From: Rhodoferax_B ferrireducens_A
Lineage (GTDB): Bacteria; Pseudomonadota; Gammaproteobacteria; Burkholderiales; Burkholderiaceae_C
Reading direction: 5' to 3'
Assembly: GCF_031458075.1 (NCBI RefSeq)
Contig: NZ_JAVDXT010000008.1
Coordinates: 1-64,000 of the forward strand
DNA length: 64,000 bases
Positions 50,715 to 58,373 of the stretch are shown in pieces; position 1 is the first letter of the stretch, and every line of letters begins with the position of its first letter. A model generated the notes under the pieces. That model did not search any database. It was not told the origin of the DNA and saw only the letters and a program-made list of their open reading frames with translations. The translations under genes and the position numbers were made by a program.

Positions 50715-51263
50715 CTATTTCAAGGCGGTCCAGACCTGCAAGTCGGCCGCGCTTAGCTTGCCCATTTTACGATGAAGCACTGCGCCGCTAGCACCCAGCA
50801 CGACGGTAAAAGGCAGGCCGCCGGTCAGATTACCCAGGGAGCGCCCGAGCTCGGTACCGCCCAGACCGGCCATCCCGACCGGAAAACTCACCGGTGTCTT
50901 CTGCAGAAAGCCCTGTACTGCAGGCAATTGGTCGACCGCCAAGCCCACCACTTGCCAGCCGTTGGCCGCATGTTCCTTGAAGAAGCGGTCAATCAAAGGC
51001 AGCTCTTCGACGCAAGGCGGGCACCAGGTAGCCCAGAAGTTCAGCAGCACCGGTCGCCCGCGAAAAGCCTGCATTTCCAGCGGGACACCGGTCGGACTGT
51101 CCAGGCGCAGGCGCCAAAGCGCCTCTTCGGCATCGGCCAGCACCGGGCCAGGCCGGTAATGCCACCAAGCCAAGCCCGCACCGGCCAGTCCGGCAGTGGC
51201 GGCCACGGCAGCCAGGAGGCGGCGGCGCTGGAGGGCGGTCGGAGAAGAAGTAACTGTGTTCAT
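50715..51263 (-). CDS. TlpA/ResA-like periplasmic thioredoxin
   Basis: This 182-residue protein starts with a basic region and a hydrophobic core: QRRRLLAAVAATAGLAGAGL, a possible Tat signal or membrane anchor. The thioredoxin fold has the redox motif WATWCPPCVEELP and the cis-Pro region TGGLPFTVVL. It is likely a reductase for periplasmic disulfides, for example in cytochrome c maturation. The start overlaps the upstream gene as ATGA. It precedes accB with 137 bases between. Confidence 0.88.
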   Translation of the reverse strand: MNTVTSSPTALQRRRLLAAVAATAGLAGAGLAWWHYRPGPVLADAEEALWRLRLDSPTGVPLEMQAFRGRPVLLNFWATWCPPCVEELPLIDRFFKEHAANGWQVVGLAVDQLPAVQGFLQKTPVSFPVGMAGLGGTELGRSLGNLTGGLPFTVVLGASGAVLHRKMGKLSAADLQVWTALK

Positions 51264-51850
51264 GGCGCCGTATCCTGCAGCAATCGGCGCACCGCGGCGA
51301 TGTCCCCGCGCGGCGTACGGCCTTTGCTGTCAGGCTTTAAAGCCCCCCGAAGGTCATCCAGGTCATACACCATGAGATGCACACCCACCACCACGTCCAG
51401 TTCGGGACTGCGGCTGGCAAAGCTCAGAGCCTCGACCGCGTCGCCACGAAATCCGGTAATAGTTGTCGGTTCATAGGGCACACGGTGGTCAATCAACGCG
51501 ATCTCGGCCGACTTGGGGTCATCGCAAAACATCTGGATGCTGATGTCGGACAAGCGGGTCGCCGTGCCAAACCATACCGCACCGCATAAATGCGGCCGGA
51601 AATGGGCCATGCGCTCCATCCAGGTCAGCGCCAGCACCCGCAATGCCCGCAGCTCTTCGGGCTGGGTGTCGCCGCAGAACAGCTCTATATATTCGCGCAC
51701 CGCGTCTTCCAGCACGTCATTGCCGGGCAAAGGCGCGCGGCCCATGCCCAGCTGGGCCACGGCGCGGCGCTTGGCGGGGCCGTATTCCAGCCCTTCCTCC
51801 ACAACCAAACGGGCGGCGGTTGCGGCAATTTCAGAGGTCATTGCATCCAT
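51260..51850 (-). CDS. Conserved hypothetical protein upstream of tlpA
   Basis: This is a 196-residue soluble protein. The N-terminus (MDAMTSEIAATAARLVVEEG, then YGPAKRRAVAQLGM) is helical. The central segment CGAVWFGTATRLSDISIQMF resembles the G-x-S/T...S-D-I/L pattern of nucleotidyltransferase-like folds, and LSDISIQMFCDDPKSAEIAL follows. I cannot assign a function. It overlaps the tlpA start by four bases and diverges from mpl with 64 bases between. Confidence 0.78.
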   Translation of the reverse strand: MDAMTSEIAATAARLVVEEGLEYGPAKRRAVAQLGMGRAPLPGNDVLEDAVREYIELFCGDTQPEELRALRVLALTWMERMAHFRPHLCGAVWFGTATRLSDISIQMFCDDPKSAEIALIDHRVPYEPTTITGFRGDAVEALSFASRSPELDVVVGVHLMVYDLDDLRGALKPDSKGRTPRGDIAAVRRLLQDTAP

Positions 51851-51914
51851 GTCCCGGATTTTGCACCTTTTGCCGGCCCGCCCCTGCCCCGGCCCCGCCC
51901 TCTAAAATCTGCGC

Positions 51915-53285
51915 ATGCACATTCATATTCTGGGTATTTGCGGCACCTTCATGGGCGGTTTGGCGGCTTTGGCACGGGAGGCCGGCCACCGTGTCACAGG
52001 TTGCGATGCGGGGGTGTATCCGCCCATGAGCGACCAGCTGCGGGCACTGGACATTGGCCTGATCGAAGGCTTCTCGTCCGACCAATTGGCACTCAAGCCC
52101 GATATGTTCGTGGTCGGCAACGTGGTGTCCCGGGCCCGTCTGGCCGACGGCAGCCCCAAGTTCCCGCTGATGGAAGCGATTCTGGACGCCGGCCTGCCCT
52201 ACACCAGCGGGCCGCAGTGGCTGGCCGAGCATGTGCTGCAGGGTCGGCATGTGATGGCTGTGGCCGGTACCCACGGCAAAACCACCACCACCGCGATGCT
52301 GGCCTGGATTCTGGAATATGCGGGCCAGCAGCCAGGATTCTTGGTCGGCGGAGTGCCTTTGAACTTTGGCGTGTCGGCCCGTCTGGGCGCGGGCAGCAGC
52401 TTTGTGATCGAGGCGGACGAATACGACACCGCGTTCTTCGACAAGCGCAGCAAGTTCGTCCACTACCGCCCGCGCACCGCGGTGCTGAACAACCTGGAAT
52501 TCGACCACGCCGATATTTTTGACGACCTGGCGGCCATCGAACGGCAGTTCCACCATCTGCTGCGTACCGTGCCCGCCACTGGGCGGGTGGTGGTGAACGG
52601 CCTGGAGGAAAGCCTGACACGCGTGCTGCACCAGGGCTGCTGGAGCGAGGTACGCAGCTTTGGCGCCGCCGTCAGCGACTTCACCGCCCGGGGTGAGCCC
52701 CACCACTTCGAAGTGCTGCAGCGCGGCGAGCGCGCGGCCACGGTGGAATGGGCATTGGGTGGCGTCCACAACCAGCTCAACGCGCTGGCCGCCATCGCCG
52801 CAGCCGACCATCTGGGTGTGACGCCGGCCATCGCAGCCCGCGCTCTCGGCGAATTCCAGAACGTAAAGCGGCGCATGGAAGTGCTCGACACAGTGCGCGG
52901 CATCACGGTGTACGACGACTTTGCCCACCACCCGACGGCCATCCGCACCACGGTGGACGGCCTGCGCCGCCGCGTCGGCCCCACACAGCGCATCCTGGCG
53001 GTCTTCGAGCCGCGCAGCAACACCATGAAACTGGGCGCCATGAAGGCCCAGCTGCCCTGGAGCCTGGAGGATGCAGACCTGGCGTTCTGCCATACGGGCG
53101 GGCTGGGCTGGGATGCGCGCAGCGCTCTGGAGCCCATGGGCGCCAGAGCCCAGGTTGCCGACAGCATCGACGCGCTGGTGGACCAGGTGCTGGCAGCCGC
53201 AAAGCCGGGCGACCATATTCTCTGCATGAGCAACGGCGGCTTTGGCGGCATCCACGCCAAGCTGCTGCAGGCACTACAAAAATAG
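51915..53285 (+). CDS. mpl: Murein peptide ligase Mpl
   Basis: This 456-residue Mur-ligase-family enzyme reattaches recycled tripeptide (L-Ala-D-Glu-meso-DAP) to UDP-MurNAc. It begins MHIHILGICGTFMGGLAALA, has the ATP loop VAGTHGKTTTTAMLAW, the Mur ligase pattern FVIEADEYDTAFFDKRSKF, NNLEFDHADIF, and VYDDFAHHPTAI, which are diagnostic for Mpl. It is complete. The last codons and the TAG stop lie in a ~65-bp repeat copy. Like ampD, it works in peptidoglycan recycling. Confidence 0.96.
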   Translation: MHIHILGICGTFMGGLAALAREAGHRVTGCDAGVYPPMSDQLRALDIGLIEGFSSDQLALKPDMFVVGNVVSRARLADGSPKFPLMEAILDAGLPYTSGPQWLAEHVLQGRHVMAVAGTHGKTTTTAMLAWILEYAGQQPGFLVGGVPLNFGVSARLGAGSSFVIEADEYDTAFFDKRSKFVHYRPRTAVLNNLEFDHADIFDDLAAIERQFHHLLRTVPATGRVVVNGLEESLTRVLHQGCWSEVRSFGAAVSDFTARGEPHHFEVLQRGERAATVEWALGGVHNQLNALAAIAAADHLGVTPAIAARALGEFQNVKRRMEVLDTVRGITVYDDFAHHPTAIRTTVDGLRRRVGPTQRILAVFEPRSNTMKLGAMKAQLPWSLEDADLAFCHTGGLGWDARSALEPMGARAQVADSIDALVDQVLAAAKPGDHILCMSNGGFGGIHAKLLQALQK

Positions 53286-53336
53286 TAGCTGCTGGCGCTT
53301 ATGAAATAAGCGCCAGCAGCACTTTTTACTTAAATT
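53272..53336 (+). repeat. ~65-bp repeat copy carrying the mpl stop codon and a 15-bp perfect stem
   Basis: ACTACAAAAATAGTAGC gives the mpl stop. GCTGCTGGCGCTTAT (53287-53301) and ATAAGCGCCAGCAGC (53305-53319) pair perfectly with loop GAA, followed by C-TTTTT. It is a good terminator for mpl; it ends at the stop codon of the convergent gene. Confidence 0.85.
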
Positions 53337-54260
53337 TCAGAAGAGCAGGCCACGGTCGGACAACAGCACGTTGGCCGATGGCAACCAGGCCATGTCGCCA
53401 GCCGCGGTGGTGATGGCGCCGTCAAAATACAAACCGGCCAGGTCGCGCGCCAACTGGCCGGGGTTCAAGCCACTTTTTTGCAGCTGCGCCATGCTGGTCG
53501 GGCCAGCCGCCAGGGCCTGCAGTACCGTACGCAAAGACTCTTTCAACCAGGATGGGGGCACCTGGGGCGGTCGCACCAGGCGGATCAATTCGGTGTGGTA
53601 GACCGCAGGCAGCAAGTCGACGGCCGAGTGCTGGGCAAACTGCCACATCACCTCGACCAAGCCCGCACGCTTGAAGCGCGGCGGCAAGCCGTCGGTCGAA
53701 GCTGCGCGCTGCGTCCAACTGGCCTGCTCTAGCTGCACCGGGCTGGCATCCACACGGTAGTCGACGCGGCGCCGAGGCAGATCCACCACCGCCAGCAGCA
53801 CCGATTGGTGCACCACCTCATAGACCGCATTCCGCAATCCGCCCAGGGTCTGGTACAGCAGCGCCCCCAGGAAATACTGGGCCCGCAAGGGCTGCAGCCA
53901 GACCTCGAACTTCTTCAACACCATCTGCACCGCACGCTCGGACTCGGGGTCGAAGGTGGTCAAAGGCTCGATCTCTTGCGAGGCCAGCGGCGTGGTGAAG
54001 GCCATCGGGCGATCTACCGCCTCCAGCTGCAGCTGCAGCGGCGGTGCGGCCCGCCGACTGTCGGGAATCGCCAGCACGCCATCGTCCTGCAACTGGGCAG
54101 CCTGGCCACTCACGCACCAGGCATCGGCCTCTTCGAAGCGGGCCACACGCCAGGCCGGCAGACTGCCCGGCTCATAGGGAAGGAAGCCCAGCAATGCCGC
54201 CCTTTGCGGTGGCGAGAGGCCCGCTACCCCTAGCCAAAATATAGGTCGATCCAATGCCAT
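53337..54260 (-). CDS. Conserved hypothetical protein next to the DAHP synthase gene
   Basis: This 307-residue protein starts MALDRPIFWLGVAGLSPPQR. Its N-terminal half looks alpha/beta and the middle is strand-rich (ALLYQTLGGLRNAVYEVVHQ, VLLAVVDLPRRRVDYRV). The C-terminal part (SWLKESLRTVLQALAAGPTS, GLNPGQLARDLAGLYFDGAI) is a winged-helix-like end. No catalytic motif is recognised. It starts 22 bases after the DAHP synthase stop, so it is probably in the same transcript and would fall under the same attenuator. Confidence 0.78.
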   Translation of the reverse strand: MALDRPIFWLGVAGLSPPQRAALLGFLPYEPGSLPAWRVARFEEADAWCVSGQAAQLQDDGVLAIPDSRRAAPPLQLQLEAVDRPMAFTTPLASQEIEPLTTFDPESERAVQMVLKKFEVWLQPLRAQYFLGALLYQTLGGLRNAVYEVVHQSVLLAVVDLPRRRVDYRVDASPVQLEQASWTQRAASTDGLPPRFKRAGLVEVMWQFAQHSAVDLLPAVYHTELIRLVRPPQVPPSWLKESLRTVLQALAAGPTSMAQLQKSGLNPGQLARDLAGLYFDGAITTAAGDMAWLPSANVLLSDRGLLF

Positions 54261-54282
54261 AGCGTTCCTCCAATGTTGAGGT

Positions 54283-55404
54283 TCATCCTGCCCGGCGTGC
54301 TTTGACCGCCTCGGACAGGATATCCAGCGTCTGCAGGGATTGGTCCCAACCCAGGCAGGCATCTGTAATGCTACGGCCATATTCCAAGGATTGCTGGTCT
54401 GTTTTGCCAGGAGTGAACTTTTGTGCACCTTCGACCAGGTGGCTTTCCACCATCAGGCCGAAAACCTGGCGCGAACCACCGGCGACTTGCCCGGCGATGT
54501 CGCGCGCCACTTCGATCTGCTTTTCGTGCTGCTTGCTGCTGTTGGCATGGCTGCAATCGACCATCAGGGTGGCCGGCATCTTGGCGGCGGACAGCTCGGC
54601 ACAGGCGGCAGCCACGCTGGCGGCATCGTAATTGGGCGCTTTGCCGCCGCGCAGGATCACGTGGCAGTCCTTGTTGCCATTGGTTTGCACGATGGCGACC
54701 TGGCCGTTCTTGTGCACCGACAGGAAGTGGTGGCCGCGGGCTGCTGCCTGGATGGCGTCGGTGGCGATGCGGATATTGCCATCGGTGCCGTTCTTGAAGC
54801 CGATAGGCGCGGACAGGCCGGAAGCCAGCTCGCGGTGCACCTGGCTCTCGGTGGTGCGCGCGCCAATCGCGCCCCAGGCGATCAGGTCGCCGATGTACTG
54901 GGGCGAAATCACGTCCAGGAACTCGCTGCCGGCGGGCAAGCCCAGGCGGTTGATGTCGATCAGCAGTTGGCGGGCGATGCGCAGACCTTCGTCGATGCGG
55001 TAAGTTTCGTCCAGGTAGGGGTCGTTGATCAGGCCCTTCCAGCCCACGGTGGTGCGGGGCTTTTCGAAGTAGACGCGCATCACGATCTCCAGCGTGTCGG
55101 CGTATTTCTCACGCTGGGCCTTCAGGCGGCGCGCGTACTCCAGTGCCGCCATCGGGTCGTGGATGGAGCACGGGCCAATCACCACCAGCAGGCGGTCGTC
55201 GGTGCCGGCCATGATGTTGTGGATGTTCTTGCGGGTGGTGGTGATCAGCGATTCCACGGGTGTGCCGCGGATGGGGAAGAAGCGGATCAGATGTTCTGGA
55301 GGAGGTAGCACGGTAATGTCCTTGATGCGTTCGTCGTCGGTTTGGCTGGTTTTTTCGACGCTCGCATACCAGCTGTCGCTGGTGGGGTGGGCTTTGGCAT
55401 TCAT
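54283..55404 (-). CDS. aroG: 3-deoxy-7-phosphoheptulonate synthase (class I DAHP synthase)
   Basis: This 373-residue enzyme is the first of the shikimate pathway, joining PEP and erythrose-4-P. AroF/G/H-type features are the start MNAKAHPTSDSWYASVEKTS, VVIGPCSIHDPMAALEYARR, RTTVGWKGLINDP, GLPAGSEFLDVISPQYIGDL, ARTTESQVHRELASGLSAPI and HVILRGGKAPNYDA. The metal-binding Cys (PCSIHD) and HANSSKQ are kept. The gene symbol could equally be aroF or aroH. The ATG at 55404 follows AGGAG with good spacing. It is preceded by a leader peptide and terminator (55453-55582). Confidence 0.96.
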   Translation of the reverse strand: MNAKAHPTSDSWYASVEKTSQTDDERIKDITVLPPPEHLIRFFPIRGTPVESLITTTRKNIHNIMAGTDDRLLVVIGPCSIHDPMAALEYARRLKAQREKYADTLEIVMRVYFEKPRTTVGWKGLINDPYLDETYRIDEGLRIARQLLIDINRLGLPAGSEFLDVISPQYIGDLIAWGAIGARTTESQVHRELASGLSAPIGFKNGTDGNIRIATDAIQAAARGHHFLSVHKNGQVAIVQTNGNKDCHVILRGGKAPNYDAASVAAACAELSAAKMPATLMVDCSHANSSKQHEKQIEVARDIAGQVAGGSRQVFGLMVESHLVEGAQKFTPGKTDQQSLEYGRSITDACLGWDQSLQTLDILSEAVKARRAG

Positions 55405-55452
55405 GGGCTGCGCTCCTGTGGGTATAAAAATAAGTTGAAAAAATGGTGGGGC

Positions 55453-55492
55453 AAAAAAAAACCGCCGGAGTGGTGAGACTCCGGCGGTTTTT
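55453..55492 (-). terminator. Attenuator terminator upstream of aroG
   Basis: On the reverse strand ACCGCCGGAGT and ACTCCGGCGGT form a perfect 11-bp GC-rich stem with a six-base loop, followed by nine Ts. It lies between the leader peptide stop (34 bases away) and the aroG start. The CCGGCGG at the end of the leader peptide can pair with its first arm to block it. Confidence 0.93.
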
Positions 55493-55525
55493 ATGAAGGG
55501 CTTTACTTGCTTACAGACACGCCTC

Positions 55526-55582
55526 TCATCCGCCGGGGACCGAGAACCAAAAGTAAAAGTAGGCAAATACGTGCTGCTGCAT
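55526..55582 (-). CDS. Aromatic leader peptide of the aroG attenuator
   Basis: This 18-residue ORF on the reverse strand is MQQHVFAYFYFWFSVPGG, then TGA. Seven of the eight residues from 6 to 13 are aromatic (F-A-Y-F-Y-F-W-F). By analogy with trpL and pheL, ribosomes would stall here when charged tRNA-Phe, -Tyr or -Trp is short. The stall would leave CCGGCGG (complement of 55530-55536) free to pair with the terminator's first arm, CCGCCGG. If translation reaches the stop, the ribosome covers that segment and the terminator forms. The ribosome site is weak (TGAAACG), and a weak promoter (TTTAGC-17-TTACAT on the reverse strand) lies close ahead. Confidence 0.9.
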   Translation of the reverse strand: MQQHVFAYFYFWFSVPGG

Positions 55583-55632
55583 AGCGTTTCAATGTAACAC
55601 AGAGATGGGTGTAGGCTAAACCGGGTAAGCCC

Positions 55633-57105
55633 TCAGGCCGTGCCGCCCACCGTCAAGCCGTCGATGCGCAGGGTCGGCTGGCCTACGCCCACCGGCACGC
55701 TCTGGCCCTCTTTGCCGCAGGTGCCGACGCCGGGATCGAGCTTCATGTCGTTGCCAATCATGCTGACTTTCTTCAGGCATTCGGGGCCGCTGCCGACAAT
55801 GGTTGCGCCCTTCACCGGGTACTGGATCTTGCCGTTTTCCACCCAGTAGGCTTCGCTGGCCGAGAACACAAACTTGCCCGAGGTGATGTCCACCTGGCCA
55901 CCGCCGAAGTTGCTGGCGTACAAGCCCTTCTTGATGCTGGCGATGATTTCCTGCGGGTCTTTGTCGCCCCCCAGCATGTAGGTATTGGTCATGCGGGGCA
56001 TCGGGATGTGCGCATAGCTCTCGCGCCGGCCGTTGCCGGTAGGCTTGACGCCCATCAGGCGCGCATTCATTGCGTCCTGGATGTAGCCCTTCAAGATGCC
56101 GTCTTCGATCAGCACATTGCGCTGGCTGGCGCAGCCTTCGTCGTCCACGTTCAGCGAACCACGGCGGTCGGCAATCGTGCCGTCGTCCAATACCGTCACG
56201 CCCTTGGCCGCGACACGCTGGCCGATGCGGCCGCTGAAGGCACTGGAGCCCTTGCGGTTGAAGTCGCCTTCCAGCCCATGGCCGATGGCTTCGTGCAACA
56301 GAATGCCGGGCCAGCCCGAGCCCAGCACCACCGTCATCACGCCGGCCGGGGCCGGGCGGGACTCGAGGTTGGTCAGGGCTGCGTGCACGGCGGCATCCAC
56401 GTATTCGTTGAGCATGGCGTCGTCAAAATAGGCCAGGCCGAAGCGGCCACCGCCGCCACCCGAGCCCATCTCGCGGCGCACCACGCCCTTGACCGTGGCC
56501 TCGGCGATCACCGTGACGCTCAGGCGCACCAGCGGGCGCACATCGGCGGCCAGCGTGCCATCGGCACGGGCCACCATCACCACATCGTATTCCGCGGCCA
56601 GGCCGGCCATCACCTGGGCGACGCGCGGGTCTTTGGCACGGGCCAGTTTTTCCACCCGCTCCAGCAGCTTGACCTTGGCCGTGCTGTCCAGCGAGGCAAT
56701 CGGGTCGACGCCAGGGTACAGGCTACGCCCTTTTGCTACTTTTTGTGTAGTTACCTTCGCACGCTTTGTCTGCGCTGCAGCCGAAATGGACCGCACAGTG
56801 CGGGCGGCATCCAGCAGCGAGGCCTCAGAGATATCGTCGGAATAGGCGAAGGCGGTTTTCTCGCCGCTGACGGCCCGTACGCCCACACCCTGGTCGATGC
56901 TGAAGGAACCGGTCTTGACGATGCCCTCCTCCAGGCTCCAGCCTTCGCTGCGGGTGTACTGGAAGTACAGATCGGCATCGTCCACCTTGTGGGCGGTGAT
57001 TTCGGCCAGCGCGCGGCTGAGGTGGGCGGGCGTCAGACCAAAGGGCTCCAGCAGGAGCGATTGGGCAATGGCGAGGCGTTCGAGTGTGGGTTCGCGAGAG
57101 ATCAT
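55633..57105 (-). CDS. tldD: Metalloprotease TldD
   Basis: This 490-residue protein works with TldE/PmbA to degrade peptides and mature some microcins. The zinc-binding region is GWPGILLHEAIGHGLEGDFN (HExxxH). The N-terminal domain (to ~220) has beta structure typical of the U62 family. It is complete. The loop around residues 103-123 is encoded by an AT-rich ~65-bp repeat copy (56735-56799). tldE/pmbA is not in the window. It starts 61 bases after the rodA stop. Confidence 0.95.
   Translation of the reverse strand: MISREPTLERLAIAQSLLLEPFGLTPAHLSRALAEITAHKVDDADLYFQYTRSEGWSLEEGIVKTGSFSIDQGVGVRAVSGEKTAFAYSDDISEASLLDAARTVRSISAAAQTKRAKVTTQKVAKGRSLYPGVDPIASLDSTAKVKLLERVEKLARAKDPRVAQVMAGLAAEYDVVMVARADGTLAADVRPLVRLSVTVIAEATVKGVVRREMGSGGGGGRFGLAYFDDAMLNEYVDAAVHAALTNLESRPAPAGVMTVVLGSGWPGILLHEAIGHGLEGDFNRKGSSAFSGRIGQRVAAKGVTVLDDGTIADRRGSLNVDDEGCASQRNVLIEDGILKGYIQDAMNARLMGVKPTGNGRRESYAHIPMPRMTNTYMLGGDKDPQEIIASIKKGLYASNFGGGQVDITSGKFVFSASEAYWVENGKIQYPVKGATIVGSGPECLKKVSMIGNDMKLDPGVGTCGKEGQSVPVGVGQPTLRIDGLTVGGTA
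56735..56799 (+). repeat. ~65-bp repeat copy inside tldD
   Basis: GCTACTTTTTGTGTAGTTAC, CTTCGCACGC, TTTGTCTGCGCTGCAGCCG in the family register on the plus strand, so antisense to tldD. It encodes AAAQTKRAKVTTQKVAKG in the protein. The middle is diverged; the ends match. Confidence 0.5.
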
Positions 57106-57166
57106 CGGGCCATTTTAGGCTTGGCCCAAGGCCGGCGTTGTGCCATCGGCCATACCCCGCCGCGAC

Positions 57167-58321
57167 TCAGGATTGCACCAGGCGCCGCGCCTTGGCAATC
57201 GACATCAAAATCCCCAGCCCCAGCCCCAGCGTGACCATGGCGGTACCGCCGTAGCTGATGAAGGGCAAGGGCACACCCACCACCGGCAAGATGCCGCTGA
57301 CCATGCCCATATTGACGAAGGCGTAGGTAAAAAAGATCAGCGTCACGCTGCCCGCCAGCAGGCGCGAGAACATGGTCGGCGCATCCATCGCAATCACCAG
57401 GCCGCGCAGCACCAGAAACAGGAAGCCGGCGATCAGCAGCAGGTTGCCGATCAGGCCGAACTCTTCGGAAAAGGCGGCAAAGATGAAGTCGGTGGTGCGC
57501 TCGGGGATGAATTCCAGATGGGTTTGCGTACCCTGCATGAAGCCCTTGCCCGTCACCCCGCCCGAGCCGATGGCGATCATGCCCTGGATGATGTGAAAGC
57601 CCTTGCCCAGCGGGTCGCGGCTCGGGTCCAGCAGCGTGCAGATGCGTTGCTGCTGGTAGTCGTGCAGCACCACCCAACGTACGCCGTCGGCACACAGCGC
57701 CGGCTCGTTCCAGACCAGCAGGCCTATGCCTACCAGCCCCAGCAGCACCGGCGGCACGATCAGCTTCCAGCTCAGGCCGGCAAAAAACAGCACCGACAAG
57801 CCGGTGGTCATGACCAGAATCGCCGTGCCCAGATCGGGCTGTTTGACGATCAACGCCACCGGCACGGCCAGCAGCAAGCCCCCGACCAGAAAGTCCAGCG
57901 GCCGCAGCTGACCTTCGCGCCGCTGGAACCACCAGGCCAGCATCAAGGGCATGGCGATCTTCAAAATTTCGCTGGGCTGGATGATGATGCCCAGGTTCAG
58001 CCAGCGCCGCGCGCCCTTCTTGGTGATGCCAAAAATGGCCACCGCAATCAGCAGGGCCACGCCTAGGGTGTACATCGGCACCGCCAGCGCCATCAGGCGC
58101 TGTGGCGGGATTTGCGCCACCACGAACAGAATCGTGCCGGCCAGCAGCATATTGCGGCCGTGGTCCACGAAGCGCGTGCCGTGGTCGTAGCCCGACGAAT
58201 ACATGGTGAGCAGGCCTGCGCAGACCAGCATGAACACCGCAAACGCCAGCGGCCCGTCAAAGCCACGGAACATGGGCATGACACGCTGCCACAGCGGGGA
58301 TTTTTCAAAAACGACAGACAT
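57167..58321 (-). CDS. rodA: Rod-shape peptidoglycan polymerase RodA
   Basis: This 384-residue SEDS glycosyltransferase has about ten TM helices. Conserved features are SSGYDHGTRFVDHGRNML, GARRWLNLGIIIQPSEILKI, the loop with KQPDLGTAILV, and the C-terminal PFISYGGTAMVTLGLGLGILMSI. It makes side-wall peptidoglycan with PBP2 (mrdA), which is often the gene before it and would lie outside this order here. It is full length. Confidence 0.96.
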   Translation of the reverse strand: MSVVFEKSPLWQRVMPMFRGFDGPLAFAVFMLVCAGLLTMYSSGYDHGTRFVDHGRNMLLAGTILFVVAQIPPQRLMALAVPMYTLGVALLIAVAIFGITKKGARRWLNLGIIIQPSEILKIAMPLMLAWWFQRREGQLRPLDFLVGGLLLAVPVALIVKQPDLGTAILVMTTGLSVLFFAGLSWKLIVPPVLLGLVGIGLLVWNEPALCADGVRWVVLHDYQQQRICTLLDPSRDPLGKGFHIIQGMIAIGSGGVTGKGFMQGTQTHLEFIPERTTDFIFAAFSEEFGLIGNLLLIAGFLFLVLRGLVIAMDAPTMFSRLLAGSVTLIFFTYAFVNMGMVSGILPVVGVPLPFISYGGTAMVTLGLGLGILMSIAKARRLVQS

Positions 58322-58373
58322 ACCGGATTATCGCGCTGGCAACGAACCAGCCCCCAACATTCAGCGGGAACAC

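Noticed and set aside
48250..50775. A very long open frame on the plus strand opposite prmA, accC and accB
   Set aside because: It is antisense to three genes with full conserved motifs, its translation is His/Arg/Ala-rich with no domain, and such frames are common opposite GC-rich genes.
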